From NCBI GenBank assembly GCA_947044405.1, contig CAMRHE010001097.1, forward strand, positions 1 through 64,000: a DNA stretch of 64,000 nucleotides, written 5' to 3'. The number at the start of each line of letters is the position of its first letter. The stretch's first letter is position 1. Source of the DNA: Leptodactylus fallax. Its lineage: Eukaryota > Chordata > Amphibia > Anura > Leptodactylidae. The notes under the pieces are model-generated. The model made no database searches and was not told the DNA's origin. It saw only the letters and a list, made by a program, of their open reading frames with translations. Below are positions 61,901 to 62,909 of the stretch, in pieces. The position numbers and the translations under genes are program-made.

Positions 61901-62813
61901 CTAACACTCTCGCCCTCCTCCAGTCCACCTTAAACTGTGCTGCTCGCTTAATACACCTCTCCCCCCGTTCTTCATCAGCTGCTCCCCTCTGCCAATCACT
62001 TCACTAGCTACCCGTTGCCCAGCGAATAGAGTTCAAATTACTAACGCTGACATACAAAGCCATCCACAACCTGTCCCCTCCATATATCTCTGACCTAATC
62101 TCCTGTTACCTGCCCACACATAACCTGCGATCCTCCAAAGACCTCCTACTCCACTCTGCTTTTATCCGCTCTTTACACAACCGTCTCCAAGATTTCTCCC
62201 TTGCATCCCCCATACTCTGGAACTCATTACCAAGACACATAAGACTGTCCCCCACTGTCACAAGCTTCAAGAAGGCCCTGAAGACTCACCTGTTCAGCAA
62301 GGCCTACAACCTCCTATAACACTACTGTCACCACACCACCATCTGAACAGCTTGTACCCTCACCTACTGTCTCTATCCCATTTTCCTCATAAATTGTAAG
62401 CCCTTGCGGGCAGGGCCCTCTATCCCACTGTGCCAGTTGGTCACTGTTAGTATTGTATTTGTTTTGTATATTTTGTGTACCCTATGTAAACCCTGAAATG
62501 TAAAGCACCATGGAATTAAAGGTGATCTATAAAATAATAAATAATAATAATATATGATATTATTATGTGCATTACATAGTAATGTACTACTTCTCATCAG
62601 CATAGTGTATATGAAGAAAGAGGATGCTATTCTAATATTGTTTGTATTCTTTTCTGGCTTAGATGGCTTCAATGATGTTGTGACTGGTAATGGTCACACC
62701 ACAGATGGGTTGGCACAAGCAGTCAACATTATTGAGAAAGAAGCAGTTTTGGAAATAACGCAAGTAGCTAAGCAAACTTGGATGGAGTTTTCTGACTTTG
62801 GCAGATGTTTCCA
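6064..62813 (+). CDS. ADGB: Androglobin (ADGB), internal part, 12 spliced exons
   Basis: Androglobin is a large chimeric protein of ciliated cells and testis: an N-terminal calpain-like region, a circularly permuted globin domain split by an IQ motif, and a C-terminal coiled coil. Here twelve exons join without a stop into about 498 codons (1496 nt). Intron phases after exons 1-12 of this set are 0, 0, 2, 2, 1, 1, 0, 1, 2, 0, 1, 2, and every junction fits GT-AG. The first five exons cover the calpain-like region, including [30 protein letters not shown] and [17 protein letters not shown]. The last ends in a segment like the mammalian TWMEFSDF region just before the globin part. The gene is incomplete at both ends. 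Identification rests on recall of the family's sequence, but the order, spacing and phases of all twelve exons agree. All introns are loaded with transposons. Confidence 0.93.
6264..6467 (+). CDS. ADGB: ADGB exon (calpain-like region)
   Basis: 204 nt, 68 codons, phase 0/0. The acceptor is acctctcag and the donor gtaagt. The translation begins [18 protein letters not shown] and ends [11 protein letters not shown], with the family-typical [17 protein letters not shown] in the middle. It is separated from the previous exon by only 128 bp, the shortest intron in the window. Confidence 0.95.
7077..8025. mobile_element. TTAA element nested in 6625-8430
   Basis: TTAA at 7077-7080 and 8022-8025, with inner ends CCACTTCCGG and CAGAGAAATTGG. 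The interior contains CAGCAGCCATGTGATC and CTCAGGATCAGCTCC-like unique blocks and no ORF. A P2 hairpin (7600-7804) is embedded in it, so at least three insertions are layered here. Confidence 0.65.
7600..7804. repeat. Foldback hairpin, family P2 (partial)
   Basis: Contains the P2 signatures AGAAAGTCCGCAGAGG, ACCTATAGG, ATAGGTATAATTGACATGCT and GCAATGTGTGGATG, ending in GGCCTTA. The first arm is shortened. Confidence 0.65.
8431..9293. other. ADGB intron, unassigned
   Basis: A/T-rich, with no repeat or coding signal recognised. It ends in the ttattctcag acceptor. Confidence 0.5.
9294..9433 (+). CDS. ADGB: ADGB exon (calpain-like region)
   Basis: 140 nt, entered in phase 0 and left in phase 2. 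The acceptor is ttattctcag. The donor gtatgt at 9434 was chosen because it splits the GA of an Asp codon that the next exon completes. The protein [20 protein letters not shown], then [20 protein letters not shown], matches the calpain segment that reads roughly G-W-x-x-V-x-x-DD-x-LP and E-W-x-x-LL-x-KA-x-x-KL. Confidence 0.95.
9561..10565. repeat. Alternating array of hairpins P2-P1-P2-P1
   Basis: Four foldback units sit head to tail: P2 at about 9561-9829, P1 at about 9832-10056, P2 at about 10057-10372, P1 at about 10377-10565. Each unit is itself an inverted repeat with TAAGGC/GCCTTA-like ends. P2 units carry AGAAAGTCCGCAGAGG or its complement around a central ACCTATAGG; P1 units carry GAGCCAAAG..CTTTGGCTC. 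Junctions read GCCTAAGGCTAAGGCCCC, so the units abut with almost no unique DNA. The array starts 128 bp after an ADGB exon. Confidence 0.75.
10597..10803. mobile_element. Short MITE with TTAAAGG ends
   Basis: Terminal inverted repeats AAAGGAGTTATCCAGCTTTT and its complement AAAAGCTGGATAACCCCTTT delimit about 207 bp with a palindromic interior (CTACAG..CTGTAG-type). No ORF. Confidence 0.75.
10804..11631. other. ADGB intron, unassigned
   Basis: A/T-rich. Small ORFs here show no family resemblance. Nothing recognised. Confidence 0.5.
11640..12146. mobile_element. Non-autonomous hAT element, 507 bp
   Basis: A perfect 8-bp target duplication GCTGGGAG (11632-11639 and 12147-12154) and terminal inverted repeats CAGTGGCGTAACTAGG / GGTAGTTACGCCCCTG establish a hAT superfamily MITE. 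The interior is G+C- and CpG-rich, unlike its surroundings, and carries the shared palindrome (11838-11878) found in other elements of the window. Confidence 0.92.
12155..12774. other. ADGB intron, unassigned
   Basis: No repeat recognised and no coding signal. Confidence 0.4.
12775..13411. repeat. Foldback element with CGCTAGGTT ends, 637 bp
   Basis: The left end CGCTAGGTTAACACCTG pairs with the right end AAGTGTGAACCTAGCG. Further in, CACTTGCAAACCG pairs with TTTGCAAGTG, and the arms share TTTGGTACAAAA and AAACGGTTACACA-like blocks. The whole element can fold into one long hairpin. The 80-codon ORF inside is a by-product. Confidence 0.8.
13616..13933. mobile_element. Tc1/mariner MITE, 318 bp
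   Basis: TA duplications at 13614-13615 and 13934-13935. The ends are CAGTGGGGAAAAAAAAGTAT and the complement TTTTTTCCCCACTG. The transposase is deleted, with only flank-type sequence such as AAGTATTTGGTCAATAAC left. It belongs to a Tc1 lineage different from the other copies. Confidence 0.85.
13936..14084. repeat. Partial MITE ending CAGGTTCCCTTTAAAG
   Basis: The right end (about 14069-14084) matches the termini of the element at 41368-41814; its left end is lost or destroyed by the Tc1 MITE. Confidence 0.45.
14085..14293. repeat. Foldback hairpin, family P1
   Basis: Arms GTTAAGGCCCTGCGG..GCAGATTTTGCTGCGG..GAGCCAAAG and CTTTGGCTC..AAAATCTGC..ATGTGGGGCCTTAGCC. Same family as 5611-5827. Confidence 0.75.
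14294..14494. repeat. Foldback hairpin, family P3 (diverged)
   Basis: Abuts the P1 hairpin. Contains AATAGGACATGG, CGGTCGTG, GACCGTGTGCAGGAGGCTA and partly self-complementary arms. It resembles the better copies at 26369, 35943 and 59102. Confidence 0.5.
14710..14796 (+). CDS. ADGB: ADGB exon (calpain-like region)
   Basis: 87 nt, phase 2 in and 2 out. The acceptor is tttacatag and the donor gtaagt. It encodes [29 protein letters not shown], written here in two pieces. The HALTGWLPE part corresponds to the conserved D-x-TGG-x-x-E turn of calpains rather than to the catalytic histidine. It lies between hairpin repeats on both sides. Confidence 0.95.
14993..15267. repeat. Foldback hairpin, family P2
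   Basis: Contains GGACATGCTGCAATTGTGG and its near complement, CCCTATAGGTATAATGGA and AAACTTTCTGTGAGAA. Ends in GGGGACCTTA. It lies 196 bp after an ADGB exon. Confidence 0.7.
15302..16934 (-). mobile_element. Tc1/mariner transposon, full length, dead (copy 2)
   Basis: TA duplications at 15300-15301 and 16935-16936, with the same CAGTGCCTTGCGAAAGTATT ends as copy 1 at 3746-5332 but in the opposite orientation. 1633 bp. It is visibly very similar to copy 1 through transposase and untranslated flanks. Confidence 0.95.
15567..16542 (-). pseudogene. Tc1 transposase with stops and frameshift
   Basis: The start codon is at 16542 on the minus strand, reading [15 protein letters not shown] before an early stop. 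Further stops follow in the helix-turn-helix region (around 16405). The longest open pieces are 16305-15922 (from [20 protein letters not shown] through [12 protein letters not shown], where the E next to the first catalytic Asp is changed) and 16145-15567 (through [12 protein letters not shown] and [19 protein letters not shown], with the last two acidic residues intact). It is non-functional, but the C-terminal half is better kept than in copy 1. Confidence 0.92.
17041..17567. repeat. Hairpin array P1-P2-P1
   Basis: P1 at about 17041-17205 (GAGCCAAAGCTAAGAATGG..CTTTGACTC..CAATATGGGGCCTCAGCC), P2 at about 17206-17437 (AGATAGTCTGCAG..ACCTATAGG..ATAGGTATAATTGACATGCT), then the right half of a P1 at about 17438-17567 ending CAATGTGGGGCCTTAGCC. 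The alternation repeats the pattern at 9561-10565. Confidence 0.7.
17587..19683 (-). mobile_element. Jockey-superfamily LINE (L2/Rex-like), 5'-truncated
   Basis: A non-LTR retrotransposon in minus orientation. Its 3' end is a (TAA)n tail (17588-17620) and AGTCCCACAATGGGGAAATT (17631-17650), a 3' end I associate with fish and amphibian Jockey-type LINEs. The body holds a reverse transcriptase frame; the endonuclease half is missing because the copy stops at 19683. I see no convincing target duplication. Confidence 0.88.
17811..19679 (-). CDS. Reverse transcriptase ORF of the LINE (622 codons, truncated at N-terminus)
   Basis: It would copy the element's RNA at the target site. The first visible Met (19679) is internal: residues 1-130 are the basic stretch between endonuclease and RT ([18 protein letters not shown]). 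RT motifs follow in order: [20 protein letters not shown], the first catalytic Asp in [29 protein letters not shown], and the catalytic pair in [11 protein letters not shown]. The C-terminus has [20 protein letters not shown] and a thumb-like tail. The frame is open over 1.87 kb, so the copy is fairly young. PQG of the usual A-PQG-TVL block is altered (HQS), which may cripple it. Without the endonuclease part it cannot jump on its own. Confidence 0.88.
   Translation of the reverse strand: MVRCFSNNKPWINSEIKTLLKEKKMAFRTRDKEGLREVEKELRHLIRQGKASYKEKMEKQMERKDIRGVWEGLKSISGHKQSVCQIEADVNWLNELNLFFNRFDHTPAPPTPACPSAPLTRMTSPHSPHVATSQQTSKSRNLSLSDHSLTFTRAQVRKEMKKINARKVAGPDDISARLIKTCGDQLCGIITYMYNMSRRQEIVPELWKSSCVVPVPKKPHPMDLNDYRPVALTSHLMKILERLVLTHLRPLVSPAMDPLQFAYRPGIGVDDAIIHLLHRALSHLEKPGNTVRIMFFDFSSAFNTIQPRLLRDKLGLAGVDHHLSNWILDYLTNRPQYVRAQDCVSGTVICNREAHQSTVLAPFLFTLYTADFRCNSSSCYLQKYSDDSAIVGLITDDDDREYRELNRFFVDWCHQNHLKINAGKTKEMVVDFRKGRCPPKPVDILGTGIEIVNTYKYLGLLLNNKLDWADHMEALYRKGHSRLYLLRKLRAFGIRGALLRTFFNSVVASAIFFGVACWGSSISTRDRNKLDKLIRRASSVLGSPLDPVQVVGDRRILSVVSSMQKKKSHPMHETVIALGSTVSDRLLHPRCEKERYRKSFLPTAVRLYNQHRPKRRSLHTEN
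19684..19755 (+). repeat. 72-bp direct repeat, copy 1
   Basis: Starts GCTCATACGTACATAGGGAC and ends TTTAGTAATGCTTTAAT. It is identical to 20416-20487 except for two bases. It lies directly at the truncated 5' end of the LINE and upstream of an ADGB exon. Confidence 0.9.
19830..20014 (+). CDS. ADGB: ADGB exon (end of calpain-like region, charged linker)
   Basis: 185 nt, phase 2 in and 1 out. The acceptor is atgtttcag. It starts [20 protein letters not shown] and continues into a lysine/aspartate-rich linker. The donor gtaaag at 20015 gives the correct phase into the next exon. A weaker GT six bases downstream (20021) would add two codons in frame. The exon is bracketed by 72-bp direct repeats at 19684-19755 and 20416-20487. 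Confidence 0.9.
20416..20487 (+). repeat. 72-bp direct repeat, copy 2
   Basis: The second copy of the unit at 19684-19755 (two mismatches), 732 bp downstream in the same orientation. Together they bracket the ADGB exon at 19830-20014. Confidence 0.9.
20923..21100 (+). repeat. Tandem duplication, unit about 82 bp
   Basis: 20923-21004 and 21019-21100 share ACCATCTGATGTCTCAGGGT..CCTTGTGTGCA.TCCTAAAAGAG with a handful of differences. The unit lies in an unclassified repeat-like region (20550-21200). Confidence 0.85.
21219..23024 (-). mobile_element. L2-type LINE, decayed
   Basis: In minus orientation, its 3' end reads on + as ATTTATATAGCACCATTAAT and TCCATGGTGCTTTACATTTG (21240-21280), the L2/CR1-type tail also found at 62.5 kb. 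RT pieces lie in several frames: [34 protein letters not shown] and [14 protein letters not shown] in 22877-22400, [14 protein letters not shown] near 22340, then [14 protein letters not shown] and [18 protein letters not shown] (22266-21676). The YADD catalytic box near 22250 reads YADK after an in-frame stop. Short AATAA(A)CAACTT matches flank it (21206 and 23025), a possible target duplication. Confidence 0.88.
23025..24008. other. Unclassified intronic repeat DNA
   Basis: Contains a hammerhead-like relic near 23372-23402 and a TATTTAAGG stretch (23310). From 23560 to 23930 it shares blocks with 31.9-32.3 and 36.3-36.7 kb (AATAAGATATATTACA, ACTATTCATTTATGA). No ORF of interest. Confidence 0.4.
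24009..24131 (+). CDS. ADGB: ADGB exon (basic linker)
   Basis: 123 nt, phase 1 in and 1 out. A long T-rich tract precedes the acceptor acgcaag, and the donor is a strong gtgagt. The translation contains [20 protein letters not shown] and then [16 protein letters not shown], matching the lysine-rich linker and the RPSSE motif of mammalian androglobin. A second AG two bases downstream (24009-24010) would shift the frame and is not favoured. Confidence 0.88.
24432..24766. repeat. Foldback hairpin, family P2
   Basis: P2 signatures ATAGGTATAATAGGGAC, AGAAAGTCCGCAGAGGAAA and TGCGATTTCAAAAAC, with the end TACGTGGGGTCTTAGCC. Confidence 0.75.
24778..26340. mobile_element. TTAA-family element interrupted by another insertion
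   Basis: Left part (24789-25002) carries CCCCATAACTTTTTTGG, ATTGATACCATTTTGGGGAA and GATAACTTTTTATTCCATTT, as in the 1495-2435 element. The right part resumes after 26112 with GGACATGGGTATGCCTAATG and a T-rich stretch. The 1.1-kb element at 25003-26111 is inserted at a TA in between. The outer ends are not certain. Confidence 0.5.
25003..26111. mobile_element. Non-autonomous element with TACCATATTTTTCGGACT ends, 1.1 kb
   Basis: Left end ACCATATTTTTCGGACTATA then AGACGCACCT; right end AGGTGCGTCTTATAGTTTGA then AAAATATGATA. About 32-bp inverted repeats, probable TA duplication. The interior holds the shared palindrome (25445-25490), two minisatellite units, and the sites CACGTG (25669), TGACGTCA (25683) and CACGTG (25707). 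No transposase; superfamily not decided (Tc1/mariner-like by TA target). Confidence 0.8.
26369..26665. repeat. Foldback hairpin, family P3
   Basis: CTAAGGCCCTTGCAGACGAC starts the element. Internal complementary blocks include GTCAGTGTACTATC / GATAGCACACTGAC, GCTTCCGTGGCTCC / GGAGCCGCGGAAGC and CACGGGCTG-type arms. The right end is truncated. Confidence 0.7.
26666..27240. other. ADGB intron, unassigned
   Basis: Nothing recognised. Confidence 0.4.
27241..27533. repeat. Foldback hairpin, family P2
   Basis: GGGGCCCCCATGGTGAGAAA starts the element and GCTTGAGGCCTTAGCC ends it. Internal AAGTGGATGGGATTCTGGCT and TTAATTATACCTACGG are P2 blocks shared with 24432-24766. Confidence 0.7.
27534..28881. 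other. ADGB intron, unassigned
   Basis: No repeat or coding signal I can defend. The first 200 bases (27538-27790) resemble a foldback-type 'AATGATTTTGGCA' repeat but the second arm is weak. Confidence 0.35.
28884..30513 (-). mobile_element. Tc1/mariner transposon, full length, second lineage
   Basis: TA at 28882-28883 and 30514-30515. The ends are CAGTACAGACCAAAAGTTTG and its near-perfect complement CCAAATTTTTGGTCTGTACTG-type. 1630 bp. It is a family distinct from the 3746 and 15302 copies. The inverted repeats extend about 200 bp into the element, including ATTCTAGGTTCTTCAAAGTA near both ends. Confidence 0.95.
29045..30102 (-). pseudogene. Tc1-like transposase, few disabling changes
   Basis: ATG at 30102 ([20 protein letters not shown]), then one stop (TAA) at codon 21. 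The frame then runs open from 30044 to 29386 through [33 protein letters not shown] and the first catalytic Asp in [12 protein letters not shown], to [16 protein letters not shown]. Frameshifts around 29390 and 29330 separate it from the C-terminal piece 29317-29045, which has [20 protein letters not shown] with the last Glu. It has few lesions, so this is one of the younger DNA transposons here. Confidence 0.92.
30955..31770 (+). pseudogene. Relic of a third Tc1-like transposase lineage
   Basis: On the + strand, 31652-31702 reads [17 protein letters not shown] before a stop, the conserved PDLNPIE-W block around the third catalytic residue of Tc1 transposases. Upstream, 31310-31340 resembles the 'ESR/DESRF' region. 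CACATCTCAAAAGTTGGGAT near 30961 may be flank. Ends not located; heavily decayed. Confidence 0.6.
31771..32483. other. Intronic repeat-like DNA, unassigned
   Basis: 31850-32350 shares blocks with 23.6-23.9 kb and 36.3-36.7 kb (such as TCTATGGAAGGGGG and GTATTTTATTCACATCAATA-type), an unnamed repeat. 32357-32483 looks like the left end of a further MITE (TTTAAAGGCTATGTACTTC). Confidence 0.35.
32484..32698. repeat. Foldback hairpin, family P1
   Basis: TAGGCTGAGGCCACATGTTG starts and GGGAGATGTGGCCTCAGCC ends it, with arms ATCCAAAGCCAAGAGTGGCT and GACTCTGGCTCAAAAACTGC. Confidence 0.8.
32739..33404. repeat. Foldback hairpin, family P1, split by a nested palindrome
   Basis: The left arm 32739-32857 (GAGGCCCCACATTGCAG..GAGTGGCTTGAAAAGG) and right arm 33323-33404 (CTGGCTTTTGCTC..TTTCTGCAACATGGGACC) belong to one P1 hairpin. 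The break is at its central TTAA, where a 465-bp element is inserted. Confidence 0.8.
32858..33322. mobile_element. Near-perfect 465-bp palindromic MITE with TTAA ends
   Basis: TTAA at 32858-32861 and 33319-33322. The ends are AAAGAGGACCTTTCACGTCC and GGGCGTGAAAGTTCCTCTTT. Almost the whole length is self-complementary (GGGCGTTCCTGACAGTCTAG pairs across a centre near 33090; CTGAATTCAGCGC occurs in both arms). No ORF from its own content. A relative begins at 39435. Confidence 0.85.
33583..34198. mobile_element. MITE with AAGCACTCCAG ends
   Basis: The left end TTAAAGAAGCACTCCAG (33583-33599) is complementary to the right end CTGGAGTGCTTCCGTAA (34182-34198). 616 bp; no coding signal. Confidence 0.65.
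34199..34417. other. ADGB intron, unassigned
   Basis: Nothing recognised. Confidence 0.4.
34418..34639. repeat. Foldback element with CTAGGTTCACACTAGCG end
   Basis: Left CTAGGTTCACACTAGCGC matches right GCGCAGATGTGAATTTAGCC in inverse orientation, and the centre holds GATCCCATTGACTATAACGG. Its ends resemble the 637-bp element at 12775-13411. Confidence 0.65.
34640..35942. other. ADGB intron, no feature recognised
   Basis: About 1.3 kb of A/T-rich DNA with a G-run at 35360. No repeat, exon or RNA gene that I can support. Confidence 0.5.
35943..36241. repeat. Foldback hairpin, family P3
   Basis: GCTAAGACCTATTGCACACG starts and CACGGTCATCTGCAATGGGC ends it. Internal pairs include GTGCTTCCGTGGCCTTATTT / AATAAGACCTGCGGAAGCAC. 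A clean, full-length copy of the family. Confidence 0.8.
36242..38014. other. ADGB intron, mostly unassigned
   Basis: 36260-36710 shares blocks with 23.6-23.9 kb (AAGATATATTACA, CACTATTCATTTATGAAAAG), so it is an unnamed interspersed repeat. 36711-38000 shows nothing I recognise apart from the polypyrimidine tract before the exon at 38015. Confidence 0.4.
38015..38109 (+). CDS. ADGB: ADGB exon (central linker)
   Basis: 95 nt, phase 1 in and 0 out. The acceptor is tttttctgcag and the donor gtaaga. It encodes [20 protein letters not shown] and ends [11 protein letters not shown], matching the mammalian MVVYATFTPLYL region. It follows the longest intron in the window (13.9 kb). Confidence 0.92.
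38110..39021. other. ADGB intron (912 bp)
   Basis: A/T-rich; no repeat recognised beyond short A and T runs. Confidence 0.5.
39022..39196 (+). CDS. ADGB: ADGB exon (proline-rich linker)
   Basis: 175 nt, phase 0 in and 1 out. The acceptor is tatcttaag and the donor gtaaat. It contains [40 protein letters not shown] and [12 protein letters not shown]. This proline-rich stretch is among the best conserved and most recognisable parts of the protein. Confidence 0.95.
39435..39760. mobile_element. TTAAAGAGGACCTTTCAC MITE, one end lost
   Basis: TTAA 39435-39438 followed by the same terminus as the palindrome at 32858. 39573-39745 is self-complementary (GTGCCTGATATTCTATTTAG against AGTTAAATAGCACATCAGGC; GTGTGATTC..GAATCACAC). 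The right terminus is not visible. Confidence 0.6.
39761..41367. other. ADGB intron, mostly unassigned
   Basis: 40340-40450 (ACACCAGAAAACTGGCGTAG and the blocks before it) looks like a fragment of an interspersed repeat. 40900-41060 resembles a decayed hairpin. No ADGB exon fits here. Confidence 0.35.
41368..41814. mobile_element. MITE with AAAGGGAACCTGTCA ends, 447 bp
   Basis: Left TAAAGGGAACCTGTCATGTG and right AGTGGCAGGTTCCCTTTA are inverted repeats. GGACACTAAATCACCCCAGG and TGGTTTAGTGTCCCAAATCA lie just inside as a second pair. No ORF of interest. Confidence 0.75.
41815..42292. other. ADGB intron, unassigned
   Basis: A small imperfect tandem (ACTGGGTCCC twice, 42119-42150); otherwise nothing recognised. 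Confidence 0.4.
42293..43320. mobile_element. Second copy of the 1.1-kb TACC..ATTTTTCG element, right end lost
   Basis: Left end TACCTATTTTTCGAACTACA then AGATGCACCTAGG, matching the element at 25003. The interior is collinear with it: GTTAATGTGGGACACACCAG, the minisatellite (42536-42796), the palindrome (42805-42850), CACGTG (43010), TGACGTCA (43024), CACGTG (43048) and GGAGAGGTGAGTA. The right inverted repeat is replaced by other DNA after about 43320. Confidence 0.75.
42536..42796. repeat. Minisatellite, period about 29-33 bp, about 8 units
   Basis: Variants of CAGTGGCCCCCACACAGTA + CAATATGCTTCC repeat along this stretch. Reverse-complemented, the unit matches the 31-bp unit at 56337-57000. 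Confidence 0.85.
43340..43400 (+). mobile_element. Short 3' tail of an L2/CR1-like LINE
   Basis: GGACACGCTGAAGTGCTGTG then GAATATGTTGGTGCTATATA, an amphibian CR1/L2-type 3' end. Nothing coding remains. Confidence 0.5.
43401..44968. other. ADGB intron, unassigned, with an AT microsatellite
   Basis: (AT)n at 43897-43938 followed by a T-rich stretch. I see no exon or repeat family in the remainder. Confidence 0.45.
43897..43938. repeat. (AT)n microsatellite
   Basis: 42 bases of AT dinucleotide. Confidence 0.95.
44969..46737 (-). mobile_element. piggyBac transposon, internally deleted
   Basis: TTAA duplications at 44969-44972 and 46734-46737. Terminal repeats CCGTGCTGTACTGTTCG and, reversed, CCCTGCTGTTCTGCTTG. 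Subterminal palindromes CGGGTCAATATGACCCG at 45014-45030 and a longer one at 46531-46560 are candidate transposase binding sites. 1769 bp, shorter than an autonomous piggyBac because the N-terminal half of the transposase is missing. Confidence 0.93.
45366..46317 (-). pseudogene. piggyBac transposase, C-terminal half, broken
   Basis: On the minus strand, 46317-45907 contains [17 protein letters not shown] and the catalytic-region [16 protein letters not shown], whose Asp is one of the DDD triad of piggyBac transposases. After a frameshift, 45755-45366 has [20 protein letters not shown] and the C-terminal Cys/His cluster [20 protein letters not shown] followed by [11 protein letters not shown], the zinc-binding end domain. 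The N-terminal part with the first Asp is absent. Cutting at TTAA would need another transposase. Confidence 0.9.
46738..47693. other. ADGB intron, unassigned
   Basis: No repeat family or exon recognised. Confidence 0.4.
47694..47905. repeat. Foldback-like element (TTCACATGACCGTTATTTTG end)
   Basis: TATTCACATGACCG at the left and GATTGTCTGAATGTAGTC at the right are weakly complementary. ATACACTGAAATGTAT sits at the centre, and CATGGAAAATG-type arms are present. A diverged hairpin MITE. Confidence 0.45.
47955..48720. mobile_element. Composite repeat: MITE end plus TTAA element (copy 1)
   Basis: GCAGGCTGATTTGC..TGTTTCTGCTCCTATTAAAGG..GACAGACTCCC..AAGCTGCACA..GAGATACTGC leads into TTAACCCATTCCC at 48130 and the body of the TTAA family (CCACTTTCCAAACCCC, TACTGGGAAGCTG). 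The same composite, same junction, recurs at 52933-53700. Confidence 0.65.
48834..49398. mobile_element. hAT-like MITE with TAGAGATGGGCAAAC ends
   Basis: Left TAGATATGGACAAACTGACT and right AGAGGTTTGCCCATCTCTA are inverted repeats. The flanks ATAAAAAC / ATAAAGAG could be a diverged 8-bp duplication. The interior has CCAATAAGACCTGTGATTGG, TCAGCAGTCACAT and a decayed copy of the shared palindrome (about 49150-49200). It is inserted inside another hairpin-like repeat. Confidence 0.65.
49624..49714 (+). CDS. ADGB: ADGB exon
   Basis: 91 nt, phase 1 in and 2 out. The acceptor is taattacag and the donor gtaagt. It encodes [20 protein letters not shown] and [11 protein letters not shown], matching the mammalian F-L-E-I-S-S-PFLNYR region. 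Its flanking introns hold two copies of the same composite repeat (47955-48720 and 52933-53700). Confidence 0.93.
50119..51000 (-). mobile_element. Tc1/mariner transposon, truncated (third family)
   Basis: The left end CAGTGGCTTGCAAAAGTATT then CATACCCC is a Tc1-type terminus. The element reads on the minus strand and stops at about 51000 against another repeat, so the transposase N-terminus and one inverted repeat are lost. Confidence 0.88.
50340..50998 (-). pseudogene. Tc1 transposase fragment
   Basis: Minus-strand pieces include [19 protein letters not shown] (first Asp kept, following Glu lost), [40 protein letters not shown] (second Asp) and [17 protein letters not shown], where the third acidic residue position is changed. 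DNA-binding domain missing. Confidence 0.88.
51001..52860. repeat. Unclassified block with about 300-350-bp internal periodicity
   Basis: A phrase close to GTAGTTTCCAAAATGGGGTC recurs at 51506, 51838, 52211 and 52449, and once inverted at 51085. Each is followed by a segment like TTCCA-TTTACTGGCA..GGGCTCTGCAAAA and then TGTGCCCAAACAGCAGTTTA. This is a diverged, repeated arrangement typical of an amphibian repeat I cannot name. No reading frame survives through it. Confidence 0.65.
52933..53700. mobile_element. Composite repeat: MITE end plus TTAA element (copy 2)
   Basis: Collinear with 47955-48720: CAGGCTGATTTGC, TTTCTGCTACTATTAAAGG, GACATACTCCCTTTAAGCTG, GGGGAGATACTGC then TTAACTCCTTCCCGCC at 53141, followed by AATGTACTGGGAAGCTGG. 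The right terminus is unclear. Confidence 0.65.
53958..54099 (+). CDS. ADGB: ADGB exon (Ser/Thr-rich linker)
   Basis: 142 nt, phase 2 in and 0 out. The acceptor is tatcttgtag and the donor gtaata. The translation runs [38 protein letters not shown] and GLNAGNETQ. It is a low-complexity polar linker, so the call rests mainly on the splice sites, the phase and its place between well-matched exons. Confidence 0.82.
54100..55870. other. ADGB intron, unassigned
   Basis: No ORF, repeat or RNA gene recognised. 55515-55860 begins with AGAGGAGTTGTCCAGGATTA, like the end of a MITE, with no partner found. Confidence 0.45.
55879..57455. mobile_element. Non-autonomous hAT element, 1577 bp
   Basis: Termini CAGGGGTCGGCAACC and GGTTGCCTACCCCTG are of hAT (Charlie-like) type. 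The flanks ATCTAGAC and GTATAGAT agree at five of eight bases, with the TCTAGA-like core usual for hAT targets. Second internal pair: GTGGCACGCG near 55913 against GCACGCCGAAC near 57425. The interior has the shared palindrome (56002-56043), TGACGTCA (56176) and a large minisatellite. No transposase. Confidence 0.85.
56337..57000 (+). repeat. 31-bp minisatellite, about 21 units
   Basis: The unit is GGGCCACTATGGGACATAAT + ACCGTGTGCAG, 31 bp by the spacing of GACATAAT (56342, 56373, 56404 and on). Units vary by point changes (ACCGCTATGTG, ACTATGGG, GCTGTTATGGG), and several neighbouring units are identical, consistent with recent local expansion. Confidence 0.95.
57464..58062. other. ADGB intron, unassigned
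   Basis: Nothing recognised. Confidence 0.45.
58063..58293. repeat. Foldback hairpin, family P2
   Basis: TAAGGCTAAGGCCCTATGTA starts and GCAATGTGGGGCCCCCTT ends it. AGAAAGCCCGCAGAG, ATAGGTATAATTGACAGGCT and GCGATTTTCAAAAA are P2 blocks. It lies 165 bp upstream of the ADGB micro-exon. Confidence 0.75.
58459..58489 (+). CDS. ADGB: ADGB micro-exon
   Basis: 31 nt, phase 0 in and 1 out, encoding [10 protein letters not shown] plus the first base of the next codon. The acceptor is a tandem cagcag (58453-58458) and the donor is gtatgt. Using the first CAG would add one glutamine without changing frame. The exon is supported by exact phase compatibility with both neighbours and by good splice sites, not by sequence conservation. 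Confidence 0.7.
58945..59367. repeat. Chimeric hairpin: left P1 arm fused to a P3 element
   Basis: 58945-59101 is a P1 left arm and centre (AAGGCCCCAAACTGCAG..GCAGATTTTGCTGG..GAGCCAAAC..CACTCCTGGCTTTG). At 59102 it switches to P3 (ACATGCGCAAGACCGCTTGT..AATAGGACCTGTCCTGAGTT..CATGGTCATGTGCATGAGGC). The P1 right arm is absent. Confidence 0.65.
59368..60541. other. Intronic DNA with a Penelope-like / hammerhead-like relic
   Basis: On the minus strand, 59645-59606 reads TTGTCTGAAGAAGGATTTGA and then ATGAAACGCGTCACC. This fits the hammerhead consensus CUGANGA..GAAACGCGUC of Penelope-like elements, but stem II does not pair. The rest shows no recognised feature. Confidence 0.4.
60542..61110 (-). 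mobile_element. Tc1/mariner transposon, truncated (fourth family)
   Basis: TA then CACTACCGTTCAAAAGTTTG at 60542 is the terminus of a Tc1 family distinct from the others here. The minus-strand piece 60895-60704 ([20 protein letters not shown]) is the C-terminal end of a Tc1 transposase. The opposite half is missing, and the match fades after about 61110. Confidence 0.85.
61130..61850. other. ADGB intron, unassigned
   Basis: Nothing recognised. Confidence 0.45.
61855..62545 (+). mobile_element. L2-type LINE, 3' end
   Basis: On the + strand it reads [20 protein letters not shown] near 61862-61920, then a frame-broken RT thumb/C-terminus ([28 protein letters not shown]-like), and finishes with ATGTAAAGCACCATGGAATT then an (AATAAT)n-like tail at 62537-62556. 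It is the same family as, and opposite in strand to, 21219-23024; only the last third is present. Confidence 0.88.
62663..62813 (+). CDS. ADGB: ADGB exon (just before the globin region)
   Basis: 151 nt, phase 1 in and 2 out. The acceptor is tctggcttag and the donor gtaagtt. It ends [18 protein letters not shown], matching the mammalian IWLDFEDFCVCFQ segment. It is the last exon of the gene in this window. Confidence 0.92.
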
Positions 62814-62909
62814 GTAAGTTAACTACATCTAAATATATAAATATGATGTCATCTTTTTCTGTTCTCATTAACAACGTTAGTAAATATTGTATGGCTGGAT
62901 AGTGGTAAT